64,000 bases of DNA, taken from NCBI RefSeq assembly GCF_965221685.1, contig NZ_OZ244907.1; one strand, written 5' to 3'. The DNA comes from Palauibacter sp022826685. Its GTDB lineage: Bacteria; Gemmatimonadota; Gemmatimonadetes; Palauibacterales; Palauibacteraceae. The notes under the pieces were generated by a model. It was not told the DNA's origin and made no database searches. It saw only the letters and a list, made by a program, of their open reading frames with translations. Position numbers and translations under genes: made by a program. Below, piece after piece: positions 25,660-34,706 of this stretch (position 1 is the first letter of the stretch; each line of letters starts with the position of its first letter).

Positions 25660-28005
25660 TCACGCGCCGCCGAGGCGGATCCGCGGTCTCTCCCGCGGCT
25701 CGGCGATCCCGGTTCCCTCGCGGATGCGGTAGGCGCGGTCGAGGGCAAGGCCGGTGAGCCGGTCGACGGTGCCCGAACCCGGCCAGCGGATCTCGACGGA
25801 CTCGATCCGGGTCGCCCCGCCCAGCCCGATCTCCTGGCGGAGCGGGTTCGAGCCGAAGCTCCCCCCCGTGCCCGCCCGGCGGTGGATCCGTCTCGTCCCC
25901 TCCGGTCCCTCGACGGTCACCGTGATGCGGGCGCCGATTCCGGGCCGGTTCGCCCGCTCGCCCACCAGCGTGAGCGCGATCCAGCGGTGGTCGAAGCCCG
26001 GGTTCTCGTACAGGGCGTTCGGCGAGAGGTCCCCTTCGTTCGCGCCCCCGAGCTGGATGTGGACGTCGGTGTCGCCGTCGTTGTCGATGTCCACGAAGGA
26101 GACGCCGTGCCCCTTGTGCAGGCTCCCGAACCCGCCCGCGCCGGTGATCTCCTCGAAGCCGTCGCCGAGGTTGCGGAACATCCGGTTCGGCATCAGCTGC
26201 CGGAGGTCGGGATCGCCGGTGCCGACGAGGAAGTCGAGCCGGCCGTCGCCGTCGAGATCGCCGTAGTTCGATCCCATCGCGTACATGATCCGGTCGAGGC
26301 CCTGCGCGGCCGTGACGTCGGCGAAGGTGCCGTCCCCCAGGTTCCGGTACAGGCGGGGCATTTCGGCCGAGTGCGGTTCTCCGGTCATCTCGCGCACGAG
26401 GTCGGCGGTCTGCGCGGCGTAGCCCGCGACGTAGATGTCGAGCCAACCGTCGTTGTCGAAGTCCCAGAACCAGGTCGGGAAGCTGGCCAGAGGCTCGCCG
26501 ACGCCCGCCGCCGCGGTCACGTCCTCGAAGGTCCACCCCCCGGACGCGTCCGGGCCGAGGTTCCGGTACAGGCGGTTGGAGGCGTGGAGGATCGAGAGGT
26601 AGAGGTCGGGGCGGCCGTCGTTGTCGTAGTCCCCCCACGTGACGCCCTTCACGAAATCGGCGACGCCGAGGCCGACGTCGGCTGCGACCTCCTCGAAGGT
26701 GCCGTCGCCGCGGTTCCGGTAGAGTTCGCTGCGGTGCGTCAGGCTGTCCCTCGACTCGTTCCCGATGAAGAGGTCGAGCCACCCGTCGCCGTCGAAATCG
26801 GCCCATGAGCCGGTCTGGGTCGGGTGCTCGGAGAGGAGTCCGGCCTCCCGCGTCACGTCGTCGAAGACGCCGCCGTCGTTGCGCAGGAGGGAGTTGGGGA
26901 GGGGCTGGACGAGCCAGCCGCCCCGGAGGACGAAGATGTCCGCGTCGCCGTCGTTGTCGTAGTCGGCGTGGGCGAGGTTGAGCCCGCCGAGGAGGCCCTC
27001 GAGCCCGGCCTCGGCCGTCCGGTCGACGAAGCCGCCCGCGCCGTCGCTCTCGAAGTAGCGGAGCTGGTGCAGGAGGCCGCGGGAGGAGGTCATCACGTCC
27101 GGCAGGCCGTCGCCGTTGAGGTCGTCGACGATCGCGCCGCCGGAGAGGGAGACGGCGTCCAGGCCCGCCCGCGCGGCCACATCCTCGAAGCGGGGGAACG
27201 CTGCGGCCCCGCCCACGGCGGCTCCCTCGATCCTGTACTCGGACGGGACGCTGTCGGGCCACGCGCCGGCGGCCATGGCGGCGAGGTTCAGCACCCAGCG
27301 CGCGCGCAGGTCGTCGGGGCGAAGCTGCAGGAGCGACCGGTGCCACCCGACCGCCGCGTTGAGGGCGGCGCGCGCCGAATCGGAGGCGGGGGCGGAGGCG
27401 GTCGAGCGGGCGGAGGCGGCCGGGGGGACGGCGGGCCAGCACGGGGAGCGCTCGAGGGCCGGCTCGACGGTGCCCGCGGCGGGTCCCGGGGCGGGGCATG
27501 AGAGTTCTGCGCCGAGGCGGAGGAAGGCGATCCCGATGAGTTCCTCGATGGAGCGGCGGAAGCCGGGGAAGGGCTCGGCGGGGATCCCCTCCAGCGTCTG
27601 GTCGACGAAGATGAACTGTTCGAGCGCGGGCTGGGTGTGTCCCGCGTTCAGGAGTTCGCGGGCGGCGTTCGCGGCGCGGACGAGCATCTCCGCGCCGTCC
27701 GCCGACGGCGGCAGGTTCGTGAGGTAGCGGAGGCGCGCGGTGTTGAGTTGCTCGTCGAGCAGCGGATCCGCCGAGTCGGCCAACGCGAGCAGGCGGGCCG
27801 CCATCTCGCGCGTCCCGGCTGCGGGATTGGAGTCGCCGGGGGAACCGGGGGCATCGGCGGCGGGTTCTCCGCAGCCGGCGGGTAGCGCGACGACAAGCAG
27901 CGCCGCCGCCCAAGCGCGCCGGACCCGCGTCGTGGCCCGCGTCCACACCCGGGCCCGCACCCGCACCTGGGCCAGCGCGGGGCGGGCCGCGTCGCCAGCG
28001 TTCAC
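25660..28005 (-). CDS. FG-GAP/VCBS repeat lipoprotein with UnbV (ASPIC) domain
   Basis: A 781-residue exported protein of the CRTAC1/ASPIC-UnbV group. The signal ends in lipobox LPAGC near residue 42. A helical region follows (RLLALADSADPLLDEQL), then at least seven FG-GAP calcium-binding blades (for example DDLNGDGLPDV, ADYDNDGDADIF, ADFDGDGWLDLF, GDYDNDGRPDLY, WDFDNDGWLDIY, GDLDGDGRLDFL). The C-terminal UnbV domain contains RPGIGARITVTVEGPEGTRR and VEIRWPGSGTVDRL. The likely role is surface binding or adhesion. GTG 28005 overlaps the upstream stop as GTGA, so the two paralogues are translated together. Confidence 0.88.
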   Translation of the reverse strand: MNAGDAARPALAQVRVRARVWTRATTRVRRAWAAALLVVALPAGCGEPAADAPGSPGDSNPAAGTREMAARLLALADSADPLLDEQLNTARLRYLTNLPPSADGAEMLVRAANAARELLNAGHTQPALEQFIFVDQTLEGIPAEPFPGFRRSIEELIGIAFLRLGAELSCPAPGPAAGTVEPALERSPCWPAVPPAASARSTASAPASDSARAALNAAVGWHRSLLQLRPDDLRARWVLNLAAMAAGAWPDSVPSEYRIEGAAVGGAAAFPRFEDVAARAGLDAVSLSGGAIVDDLNGDGLPDVMTSSRGLLHQLRYFESDGAGGFVDRTAEAGLEGLLGGLNLAHADYDNDGDADIFVLRGGWLVQPLPNSLLRNDGGVFDDVTREAGLLSEHPTQTGSWADFDGDGWLDLFIGNESRDSLTHRSELYRNRGDGTFEEVAADVGLGVADFVKGVTWGDYDNDGRPDLYLSILHASNRLYRNLGPDASGGWTFEDVTAAAGVGEPLASFPTWFWDFDNDGWLDIYVAGYAAQTADLVREMTGEPHSAEMPRLYRNLGDGTFADVTAAQGLDRIMYAMGSNYGDLDGDGRLDFLVGTGDPDLRQLMPNRMFRNLGDGFEEITGAGGFGSLHKGHGVSFVDIDNDGDTDVHIQLGGANEGDLSPNALYENPGFDHRWIALTLVGERANRPGIGARITVTVEGPEGTRRIHRRAGTGGSFGSNPLRQEIGLGGATRIESVEIRWPGSGTVDRLTGLALDRAYRIREGTGIAEPRERPRIRLGGA

Positions 28006-31000
28006 GAGCCCTCGCCTCTTCTCAGCGTGACCTCCAGTGTCCCGGTCTCCACCGGAAACGTCTCCTCGGCGCCGTCGGGCCAGCGCACCGTCACGGCGCG
28101 GATCTCCGCCGCGCGCCCCAGCACCTGCACGAACCCGTTGAAGGACCAATACCCGCTCCCTAACTGGATCTCCCGCGCGGGTCCCTCGCTTCCATCGGCG
28201 TACATGGGGCGGAGCCGCGCCCCGGCGAGGCTCTGACGCGCTTCGCCCGCGAACGCCCCGCCCAGAGACGCCCCGTCCGCGGACAGCCGGACCCGCAGCC
28301 CGGGCGCTCCGCCCCGCCCGCGGAAGATGACGGTCTCGGCTCCGTTCTGCCCGACGGCCACGTCCCAGCGCCCATCCGCGTCGAAGTCGGCCACGGCGGC
28401 CGCGCGGGCGTCCCCGTACACCTCGACCCCGCTCCGCGCCGCGTCGAGGGCCGTGAACCCACCCGCACCGTCGCCGAGCAGCACGACGCCGCGACCCGCG
28501 TCGTGGCGTCCGATGCCCTCCGGCGTCGCGAAATGATTCTGCGCCAGAAAGAGGTCCTCGCGGCCGTCCCGGTCGAAGTCCGCCACGGTGACGCCGAAGG
28601 CGGGGGCGAGTTGGGCGGCCGCCGGCAACGGGTGCGGCTCGAACCGCCCGCCGGCGTTGAGGAAGATGGTGTGGAGGAGTGTCGCGGCGCTCGTCCGGTA
28701 CAGTCCCGTGCGTCCCGTCCCGAGGAGATCGTCGACGGAGCTTCGGGCGAAGGCCTCGAACGTCGGGGCCGCGCGCCGCAGGAAGGGGAGCGTCGCGCCG
28801 AGCGTGAGAAGGTCGCGCACGGGGCGCCGGACGCCGTCCGCCCCGGTCTCGAACTCGATGAGGTCGACGAGGCCGTTCCCGTCGAAGTCGGAGGCGACGA
28901 CGCCGACCGGCCGTTCGGCGCTCGCGAAACGCCCGGTGTTCGTGCCCCACGCCGTCACCGCGAGGTCCGGGCGGCCGTCCGCATTGAAATCACCGGTCGC
29001 GATGCCGTTCCAGCGGCCGGTGTGCGCGCTCAGGCCCCAGGCGTCCGTCGCGTCGCTGAAGCGCCCCCCGTCGTTCTCCAGGAGCCGCACGGGGCCCCAC
29101 TCCAACGCGAGGAGGAGGTCGGGGTCGCCGTCGCCATCCACGTCGGAGAACACGGCCCCCGAGACGAGGCCGATCTCCCGCAGCGTCTCGGCGGCGGCCG
29201 CGTCGACGATCCACTCGACGCCCGCGGCGAGGAGGAGCCTCGAGTCGGCGGGGAGGGGGTAGGCGCCGGGGGTCGCGCGGGCGCCGGCGAAGAGGTCGAG
29301 GTCGCCGTCTCCGTCCACGTCGGCGGCCGCCAGGGGCCCCGTCGCGTGGCGGCTCGGCGGGAGGGCCGGCGAGGGGCCCGGATCGAGGCGGGCGAGGGGC
29401 GGAATCTCGTCGAGGTCGTCGGGCGAACGGGCTTCCCAGGAGCTGACGCCCGCGATGATGACCGGGCGGCCGGCCGTGGGAAGCGCGATGATGGACGTGT
29501 GGTCGCCGACGGCGGGGGCGCCGATGGGCACGGGGTCCGCCAGCCGGCCGGCTTCGTTGACCGCGAGCTGGGCGCGGCCTCCCGCCCCCGCCCCGACGAG
29601 CAGGTCCGGGTCGCCGTCCGCGTCCGCATCCACCCACGCCACGCCCGGGCCGCTCCGGGACAACTCGAGCGGCACGAGCGGCTGCCGGGCCAGTTCGTCG
29701 AACGCCGATTCGCCGTGCCGCCCGACCCCCTCCCCCTCCGCGAACAACACCGCACCGCTCCCCGCCCCGGCATCGCCGCCCTCCGCCGCCGTGCCGTCGG
29801 GCGGCAGCCCCACCTCGTAGGCGCGGTTCGCGACCACGCGCACGATCCGGCTCCGCCCCGAGGGCCAGACGATCCTCGCTTCTGCGGTCTCCGCGTCGCC
29901 CATCGCGAAGGTGAGCCCCGGATCCGAGCCGGAGAGGTACATGCCGCCCGCGGTCACCTGCCGCGTCTGCTCGGGCGGCGCGCCCGCGAGCACGACGCGC
30001 GCCCCGATCGCCTGCGTGTTGCCGCCCTCCCCGAGCACGCGCAGGGCGACCCGCGCCCTCCCGGCATCGTTCCGCAGCATGAGGGGCGGTTCGTCCAGCC
30101 GCGTGATCACGACGTCCCGGTCGCCGTCGCGGTCGAAGTCCGCCGCCGCGATCCCGTGGCTCACGTCCGGCTCCGTCCCGTATCCCCAGCTCCGGGTCAT
30201 GTCGGCGAAGGCGCCGTCGCCGAGGTTGCGGAAGGCGAGGTTCCGCAGCCGGAGCGGCGGAAACACCCCGAGTTCCTCGCGCCAGTCCACCTGGATGCGG
30301 CGGGTCCGGAGCGCCTCCTGCGTGTCCCCGTCGAGCGGGTCCCACGCGTGCCCGTTCGTGACGAGCAGGTCCTCGTACCCGTCGAGGTCGACGTCGAGGA
30401 ACATCGCCCCCCACGTCCACTCCGAGGCGTCGAGTCCCGCGGCCCGCGCCGTCTCGGCCCACGTCCCGTCCCCCCGGTTGAGCTGCAGCGTGTTCCGGTC
30501 GGCGGAGACCCGCGTCGCGTGCCCGCCGGGAGGCGTCCACCCGGGCACGGCGAGGGCGACCTGCTCCCGCCTTCTCACCGGATCGGGGGAGAGCATCTCC
30601 GTCGTCACGAAGTCCGTGTCGCCGTCTCCATCGATGTCGGAGAAGTCGACCCCCATCGAGGAGGTGCTCTCGGTGCGAAAGGCGAGTCCCGAGGCGGCGG
30701 TGAAGACGCCCCCCTCATTGAGCCAGAACCCGTCCCGGCTTCCCAGGTCGTTGGCGACGAAGAGGTCCGCGTCCCCGTCGTCATCCGCGTCGAAGAACAT
30801 CGCGACGAGCCCCCAGTCGCGGGGGACGCCGGAGACGGGCTCGCCATCGGCCTCCCGGAAGGCCCCGCCCGCGAGATCCACCGGCGTGAAGCCCCCGGAT
30901 CCATCGTTCCGGTAGAGTTCGTCGGGGTCCGCGAGTTCGAAGCGCAACACGCCCTCCCCCTGGAGTTCGAGCCGGTAGTGCTCGTCGAACGGGGGGCGGA

Positions 31001-31715
31001 GCACGAACTCGTCGCCGATGCGATCGGCGATCTCGCGCGGCCGTCGCGCCTCGGGGCTGAAGAGGTCGTCCCCCTGGACCGTCTTGTAGTTCGCGAAATA
31101 CGCGTCGAGGTCCTCGTCCCCGTCGATATCGGCGAGCGCGAGCGTGCTGCTCCCCCACTCTCCCTCGAACCCGGCGTCCACCTCCTCGAAGACCCCGCTC
31201 CCGTCGTTCAGGAGGAGCGCGTTCGTCCCCCCGTGTACGGCCACGAAGAGGTCGAGGTCGCCGTCGCCGTCCGCATCGGCGAGGACGGCGCCCCGCGACA
31301 GCCGGTCGCCGAGGCCGGCCCCGGAGCGTGCCGTCACGTCCTCGAAGCGCCAGCCTCCAAGGTTGCGGTAGAGGACGTTCGGCCGGTCCAGCATGCAGAG
31401 GTAGAGGTCGACCCAGCCGTCCCCGTCCACGTCCCCGAGCGCCACGCCGACGCCGTGGATGAGCGTTCGGTTCGCGAGCCGGGCCGCGCGGGAGACGGTG
31501 GGGACCGCCTCGATGCCCGTCCTCCGGGGCGACAGCGGGGTGAAGCCTCCCTCGGGGTCGCCCTCGAAGGAGAGGAGGCGCACGCGGGTTCCGTCCCCCG
31601 CCTCGATCCAGTCGATCGAGGCGGGCGGGGCGGAGGCGTCGCAGGCGGCGAAGAGGCCGGCGGCGAGGGCTGCGGCGGGAGGAACGCGGAAGCGGGGTTT
31701 GCCGCGGGCGGCTAT
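28002..31715 (-). CDS. large FG-GAP/VCBS repeat lipoprotein with UnbV domains, apparent AUA start
   Basis: About 1237 residues. The N terminus reads as a lipoprotein signal (RFRVPPAAALAAGLFAAC). It is followed by two propeller sets rich in calcium loops (GDVDGDGWVDLYLC, ADADGDGDLDLF, SDIDGDGDTDFV, DVDLDGYEDLLV), each closed by an UnbV-like domain (GAGARVVL-type segment near 29940-30020 and VTVRWPDGAEETFPVET at the end). No ATG, GTG or TTG occurs in frame near the signal peptide. ATA 31715 overlaps the upstream TAG as ATAG and has GGAG seven bases upstream, so I place the start there. The alternative is an in-frame start near 31889 overlapping the previous gene by 178 bases. Confidence 0.82.
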   Translation of the reverse strand: MAARGKPRFRVPPAAALAAGLFAACDASAPPASIDWIEAGDGTRVRLLSFEGDPEGGFTPLSPRRTGIEAVPTVSRAARLANRTLIHGVGVALGDVDGDGWVDLYLCMLDRPNVLYRNLGGWRFEDVTARSGAGLGDRLSRGAVLADADGDGDLDLFVAVHGGTNALLLNDGSGVFEEVDAGFEGEWGSSTLALADIDGDEDLDAYFANYKTVQGDDLFSPEARRPREIADRIGDEFVLRPPFDEHYRLELQGEGVLRFELADPDELYRNDGSGGFTPVDLAGGAFREADGEPVSGVPRDWGLVAMFFDADDDGDADLFVANDLGSRDGFWLNEGGVFTAASGLAFRTESTSSMGVDFSDIDGDGDTDFVTTEMLSPDPVRRREQVALAVPGWTPPGGHATRVSADRNTLQLNRGDGTWAETARAAGLDASEWTWGAMFLDVDLDGYEDLLVTNGHAWDPLDGDTQEALRTRRIQVDWREELGVFPPLRLRNLAFRNLGDGAFADMTRSWGYGTEPDVSHGIAAADFDRDGDRDVVITRLDEPPLMLRNDAGRARVALRVLGEGGNTQAIGARVVLAGAPPEQTRQVTAGGMYLSGSDPGLTFAMGDAETAEARIVWPSGRSRIVRVVANRAYEVGLPPDGTAAEGGDAGAGSGAVLFAEGEGVGRHGESAFDELARQPLVPLELSRSGPGVAWVDADADGDPDLLVGAGAGGRAQLAVNEAGRLADPVPIGAPAVGDHTSIIALPTAGRPVIIAGVSSWEARSPDDLDEIPPLARLDPGPSPALPPSRHATGPLAAADVDGDGDLDLFAGARATPGAYPLPADSRLLLAAGVEWIVDAAAAETLREIGLVSGAVFSDVDGDGDPDLLLALEWGPVRLLENDGGRFSDATDAWGLSAHTGRWNGIATGDFNADGRPDLAVTAWGTNTGRFASAERPVGVVASDFDGNGLVDLIEFETGADGVRRPVRDLLTLGATLPFLRRAAPTFEAFARSSVDDLLGTGRTGLYRTSAATLLHTIFLNAGGRFEPHPLPAAAQLAPAFGVTVADFDRDGREDLFLAQNHFATPEGIGRHDAGRGVVLLGDGAGGFTALDAARSGVEVYGDARAAAVADFDADGRWDVAVGQNGAETVIFRGRGGAPGLRVRLSADGASLGGAFAGEARQSLAGARLRPMYADGSEGPAREIQLGSGYWSFNGFVQVLGRAAEIRAVTVRWPDGAEETFPVETGTLEVTLRRGEGS

Positions 31716-32395
31716 TCGTGGTCTCCGCGGAAGACGGACCGCATCCCCTCCACCGCGTCGCGGGCCCCGTCGGCGGCGCGCGCGAAGACGGCCGCGAGTT
31801 CCCGTTTCCCGGTGCCGGCGAGCGGGATGTCGAAGGTGAAGTGGACCGCCACGCCGGCGGGGCGGACGTTCTCCTTCGGATCGGTCCACCCGCCCTCGGG
31901 GTCGAGGGCGCCCTCGATGTGCACCTCGACGGTGTCGGAGACGGCCCCCACTTCCTGCGCGACCTTGGAGAGGCGGGACGCTAGCGCGTCGTTCCGCGTG
32001 GGGTTCGACTCCCGCTCGTCCAGCCAGAGAGCGGGAGGGGCGACGTCGATGTGGACGTAGCCGAGCATCACCTCGGGACCGAGTTCGAGCCCGTCGCGGC
32101 CGGGAATCGGGTCTTCCTGCGGAGCGAGGTAGGTGCCGAGCCCCTCGGTGCCGATGTTGGCGAGTCCGAGCGCCATCTCGTCGATGACGAGTTCGACCAT
32201 CGCGGACGGCGCATGCAGGGTGTCGAGCGCACCGGATTCGAGGATGTCGAGTTCGGACTGGTCGTAGGCGACGACGCGGAAGAACCAGGAGAGCGGCTCC
32301 TGGCGGCCCTCGAAGAGGTCGCGCGCGCCCAGTCCCCTTTCGCGGAGCGCGCTGAGGAGAAGGGCGCTCAACTGGTGTCGTGTGATCTCGGCCAT
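31712..32395 (-). CDS. hypothetical protein upstream of the FG-GAP pair
   Basis: A 227-residue protein with no signal peptide or membrane segment. The N terminus is helical (MAEITRHQLSALLLSAL) and the centre is beta-rich. The C-terminal part reads like a beta-sandwich followed by helix (GVAVHFTFDIPLAGTGKREL). I recognise no family. It overlaps the next gene's proposed AUA start and lies 37 bases downstream of the secreted-protein gene, so it probably belongs to the same transcript. Confidence 0.72.
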   Translation of the reverse strand: MAEITRHQLSALLLSALRERGLGARDLFEGRQEPLSWFFRVVAYDQSELDILESGALDTLHAPSAMVELVIDEMALGLANIGTEGLGTYLAPQEDPIPGRDGLELGPEVMLGYVHIDVAPPALWLDERESNPTRNDALASRLSKVAQEVGAVSDTVEVHIEGALDPEGGWTDPKENVRPAGVAVHFTFDIPLAGTGKRELAAVFARAADGARDAVEGMRSVFRGDHE

Positions 32396-32432
32396 GGCCT
32401 GCGGTTCGCCGTGCGGTGTGGGTGCGGGCCGG

Positions 32433-32996
32433 TCAGGGCGTGATCATGACGTGGGCGTTCGCCGTGCCGGCTCCCATCAGCCACGCGCCCCGGGTCGCCA
32501 CCGTGGGGAGGCCCAGGTCCTCGGCCGTCGCGAAGGGAGTGTAGATGACGGCCTGGTGCCGCTGGACGGCCTCCATGTCTCCCGACCACCCCTCGGCGGC
32601 GTAGATCGCGTGCAGGAAGGCGTAACTCGGCATCTCCAGCGTGCCCGCCTCGATCTCGGCCATCCGCATCTCGACGTTCTCCCGGCCGGTGACGCCCTGC
32701 GCCGTGAGTTCGCGGCCGCGCGCCATGTACGTCTCGAGCGAGTCGTGGTAGCAGGCGGAGTGGAACCCGTCGACGGCGGGGTCATCGGCGATGCAGATGA
32801 ACGATCCGGCGCCCTCGCGCAGCGTCACCCACTCGTCTCCCTGCTTCTGCATGACCTTCGCGGTCGTCTGCTCCGCTTCCGTGGGGATGGGCGCGATGGC
32901 GAGCGCGACCGCGTCCTGGGCGGCGACGTCGGGGGCGGCGGCGATCGAAAGGGCGGGGATCAGAACCGCCAGAGCGGCGAACGAACGGCGAAACAT
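32433..32996 (-). CDS. secreted hypothetical protein
   Basis: A 187-residue protein with a clear Sec signal (RRSFAALAVLIPALSIAAA, likely cut near VAA-QDA). A mature domain of about 160 residues contains two cysteines (FICIADD and SACYHD) that could form a disulfide. ATG 32996 is preferred over 33035 because AGGAGG lies five bases upstream. No family recognised. It heads the minus-strand group that includes both FG-GAP lipoproteins and diverges from the transhydrogenase operon across about 200 bases. Confidence 0.8.
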   Translation of the reverse strand: MFRRSFAALAVLIPALSIAAAPDVAAQDAVALAIAPIPTEAEQTTAKVMQKQGDEWVTLREGAGSFICIADDPAVDGFHSACYHDSLETYMARGRELTAQGVTGRENVEMRMAEIEAGTLEMPSYAFLHAIYAAEGWSGDMEAVQRHQAVIYTPFATAEDLGLPTVATRGAWLMGAGTANAHVMITP

Positions 32997-33198
32997 GCGG
33001 TCCTCCTGGGGCTGGGACTTTCGGAGAATAGGCACTCGCCGGGGCGGCGGCGCAATCCGGCGCGGTGTCGCGGAAGTGCGCCGCGCCAGACTCGAGGGCG
33101 CGGTGCGTTGCGCACGGCGGTCGTGCGGTCAAGATTCGCGGCGCCGCCGCATACGCAGCAGGACCGTGGATCAACACCGTGGATGATGGGAGTCGCCC

Positions 33199-34320
33199 TT
33201 GAGCGTTCGAATCTGTGTCCCGCGGGAGACCGCCGCCGGGGAGTCGCGGGTCGCCCTCACGCCGGACGGGGCGAAGCGTCTGCTCTCGGATGACGTTTCG
33301 ATCGCCATCGAGGCGGGAGCGGGACGGGCGGCCGGCTTCCCGGATGCGGCCTACGAGGACGTGGGCGTGGAGGTCGTCCCCGATGCGGGCCGGCTTCTGG
33401 GCGAGGCGGACGTCGTGTTCAAGGTCGCCCCGCCGTCGGAGGCCGAGGCGGATGGACTCCGGGAGGGGACGGTCCTCGCGTGCCTCCTGCGCCCGCACGA
33501 GAACGCGGCGCTGATCGAGCGCCTCGCCGCGGGCGGGGTCACGGCGCTGGCGCTGGAACTCGTGCCGAGGATCACGCGCGCGCAGTCGATGGACGCCCTC
33601 TCGTCGCAGAGCAACCTGGCGGGGTACAAGGCCGTCCTCCTCGGAGCGAACTCGCTCGGGCGCATCTTTCCCCTCCTCATGACGGCTGCGGGGACGCTCT
33701 CGCCGGCGCGCGTGCTCGTGCTGGGGGCGGGGGTCGCGGGGCTGCAGGCGATCGCGACGGCCCGCCGGCTCGGCGCGGACACCTGGGGCTACGACATCCG
33801 CGCCGCCGTGCGCGAGGAGGTCGAGAGCCTCGGCGCGAAGTTCGTGGACCTCGACGAGGGCGCGGCGGACGACGCGGAGGCCGAGGGCGGCTACGCGAAG
33901 GAACTCGAGGAGGCGGAGCAGGCGCGGCAGCGGGAACTGCTCGCGCAGCACGTGGCGCGGGCGGACGTCGTCATCACGACGGCGCTGGTGCCGGGACGCC
34001 GCGCGCCCGTGCTGATCACCGACGACGTGGTGGATCGGATGAAGGAGGGCTCGGTGATCGTCGATCTCGCGGGCGAGGCCGGGGGCAACTGCTCGCTGTC
34101 GGCGCCCGGGGAGACCGTCGTGGAGCGCGGCGTGACGATCCACGCCCCGCTCAACGTGCCGGGCTCGCTTCCCTACCACGCGAGCCAGTTGCTCGGCCGC
34201 AACCTGTCCGCGCTCGTGAAGCCGATGTTCGGGGAGGACGGGGTCGCGGTGGACCTGGAGGACGATGTGATCGGACCCTGCTGCGTGACGCACGCGGGAG
34301 AGGTCCGGTTCGGCGCGTGA
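33199..34320 (+). CDS. pntA1: NAD(P) transhydrogenase subunit alpha, part 1 (soluble NAD-binding)
   Basis: The soluble dI subunit of the proton-translocating transhydrogenase, which binds NAD(H) and passes hydride to the NADP subunit. It is 373 residues and shares the alanine-dehydrogenase fold: PRETAAGESRVALTPDG at the N terminus, RAQSMDALSSQSNLAGYKAV, the Rossmann motif VLGAGVAGLQAIATARRLGA and the RQD-region equivalent near LNVPGSLPYHASQL. The start is TTG 33199 with GGGAG upstream. It is separated by 89 bases from the membrane part, the split-alpha organisation known from Rhodospirillum and many other bacteria. Confidence 0.94.
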   Translation: MSVRICVPRETAAGESRVALTPDGAKRLLSDDVSIAIEAGAGRAAGFPDAAYEDVGVEVVPDAGRLLGEADVVFKVAPPSEAEADGLREGTVLACLLRPHENAALIERLAAGGVTALALELVPRITRAQSMDALSSQSNLAGYKAVLLGANSLGRIFPLLMTAAGTLSPARVLVLGAGVAGLQAIATARRLGADTWGYDIRAAVREEVESLGAKFVDLDEGAADDAEAEGGYAKELEEAEQARQRELLAQHVARADVVITTALVPGRRAPVLITDDVVDRMKEGSVIVDLAGEAGGNCSLSAPGETVVERGVTIHAPLNVPGSLPYHASQLLGRNLSALVKPMFGEDGVAVDLEDDVIGPCCVTHAGEVRFGA

Positions 34321-34409
34321 CGGAGCCCGGGGCGGGCGCCTGACGCGGACATGACGACGGAGCCCGGGGCGGTCGACTCCGGGCGAACCTCAACGACGAG
34401 GCCTGGCCG

Positions 34410-34703
34410 ATGGAAGGAACGCTCCTGATCGGACTGTATGTGTTCGTGCTCGCGATGTTCGTCGGGTTCGAACTCATCACGAAGGTGCCGCCCACGCTGC
34501 ACACGCCGCTCATGTCGGGATCGAACGCGATCTCCGGGATCTCGATCGTGGGCGCGCTGCTCGTGATCGGACGCGCCGGAGACGCGCAACTCATGCGGTG
34601 GATCGGGCTGGCGGCGCTGATCCTCGCCACGATCAACGTCGTCGGCGGCTTTCTCGTCACCGACCGCATGCTCCAGATGTTCAAGAGCAAGGACGCGAGC
34701 TGA
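34410..34703 (+). CDS. pntA2: NAD(P) transhydrogenase subunit alpha, part 2 (membrane)
   Basis: A 97-residue inner-membrane dII component with three hydrophobic helices (LLIGLYVFVLAMFVGFELIT, NAISGISIVGALLVIG, IGLAALILATINVVGGFLV) and the conserved PPTLHTPLMSGSNAISG segment that lines the proton channel. It lies three bases upstream of pntB. It works only as part of the three-subunit complex. Confidence 0.95.
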   Translation: MEGTLLIGLYVFVLAMFVGFELITKVPPTLHTPLMSGSNAISGISIVGALLVIGRAGDAQLMRWIGLAALILATINVVGGFLVTDRMLQMFKSKDAS

Positions 34704-34706
34704 GCG

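Noticed and set aside
31995..32025. tRNA T-arm-like GGGTTCGACTCCCGC
   Set aside because: No matching acceptor, D or anticodon arms, and it lies inside a coding gene on the other strand.
28503..32060. An 1185-codon plus-strand frame opposite the large FG-GAP protein
   Set aside because: The repetitive Val/Glu/Arg translation mirrors the calcium-loop codons of the minus-strand gene; it has no domain and no ribosome-binding site.
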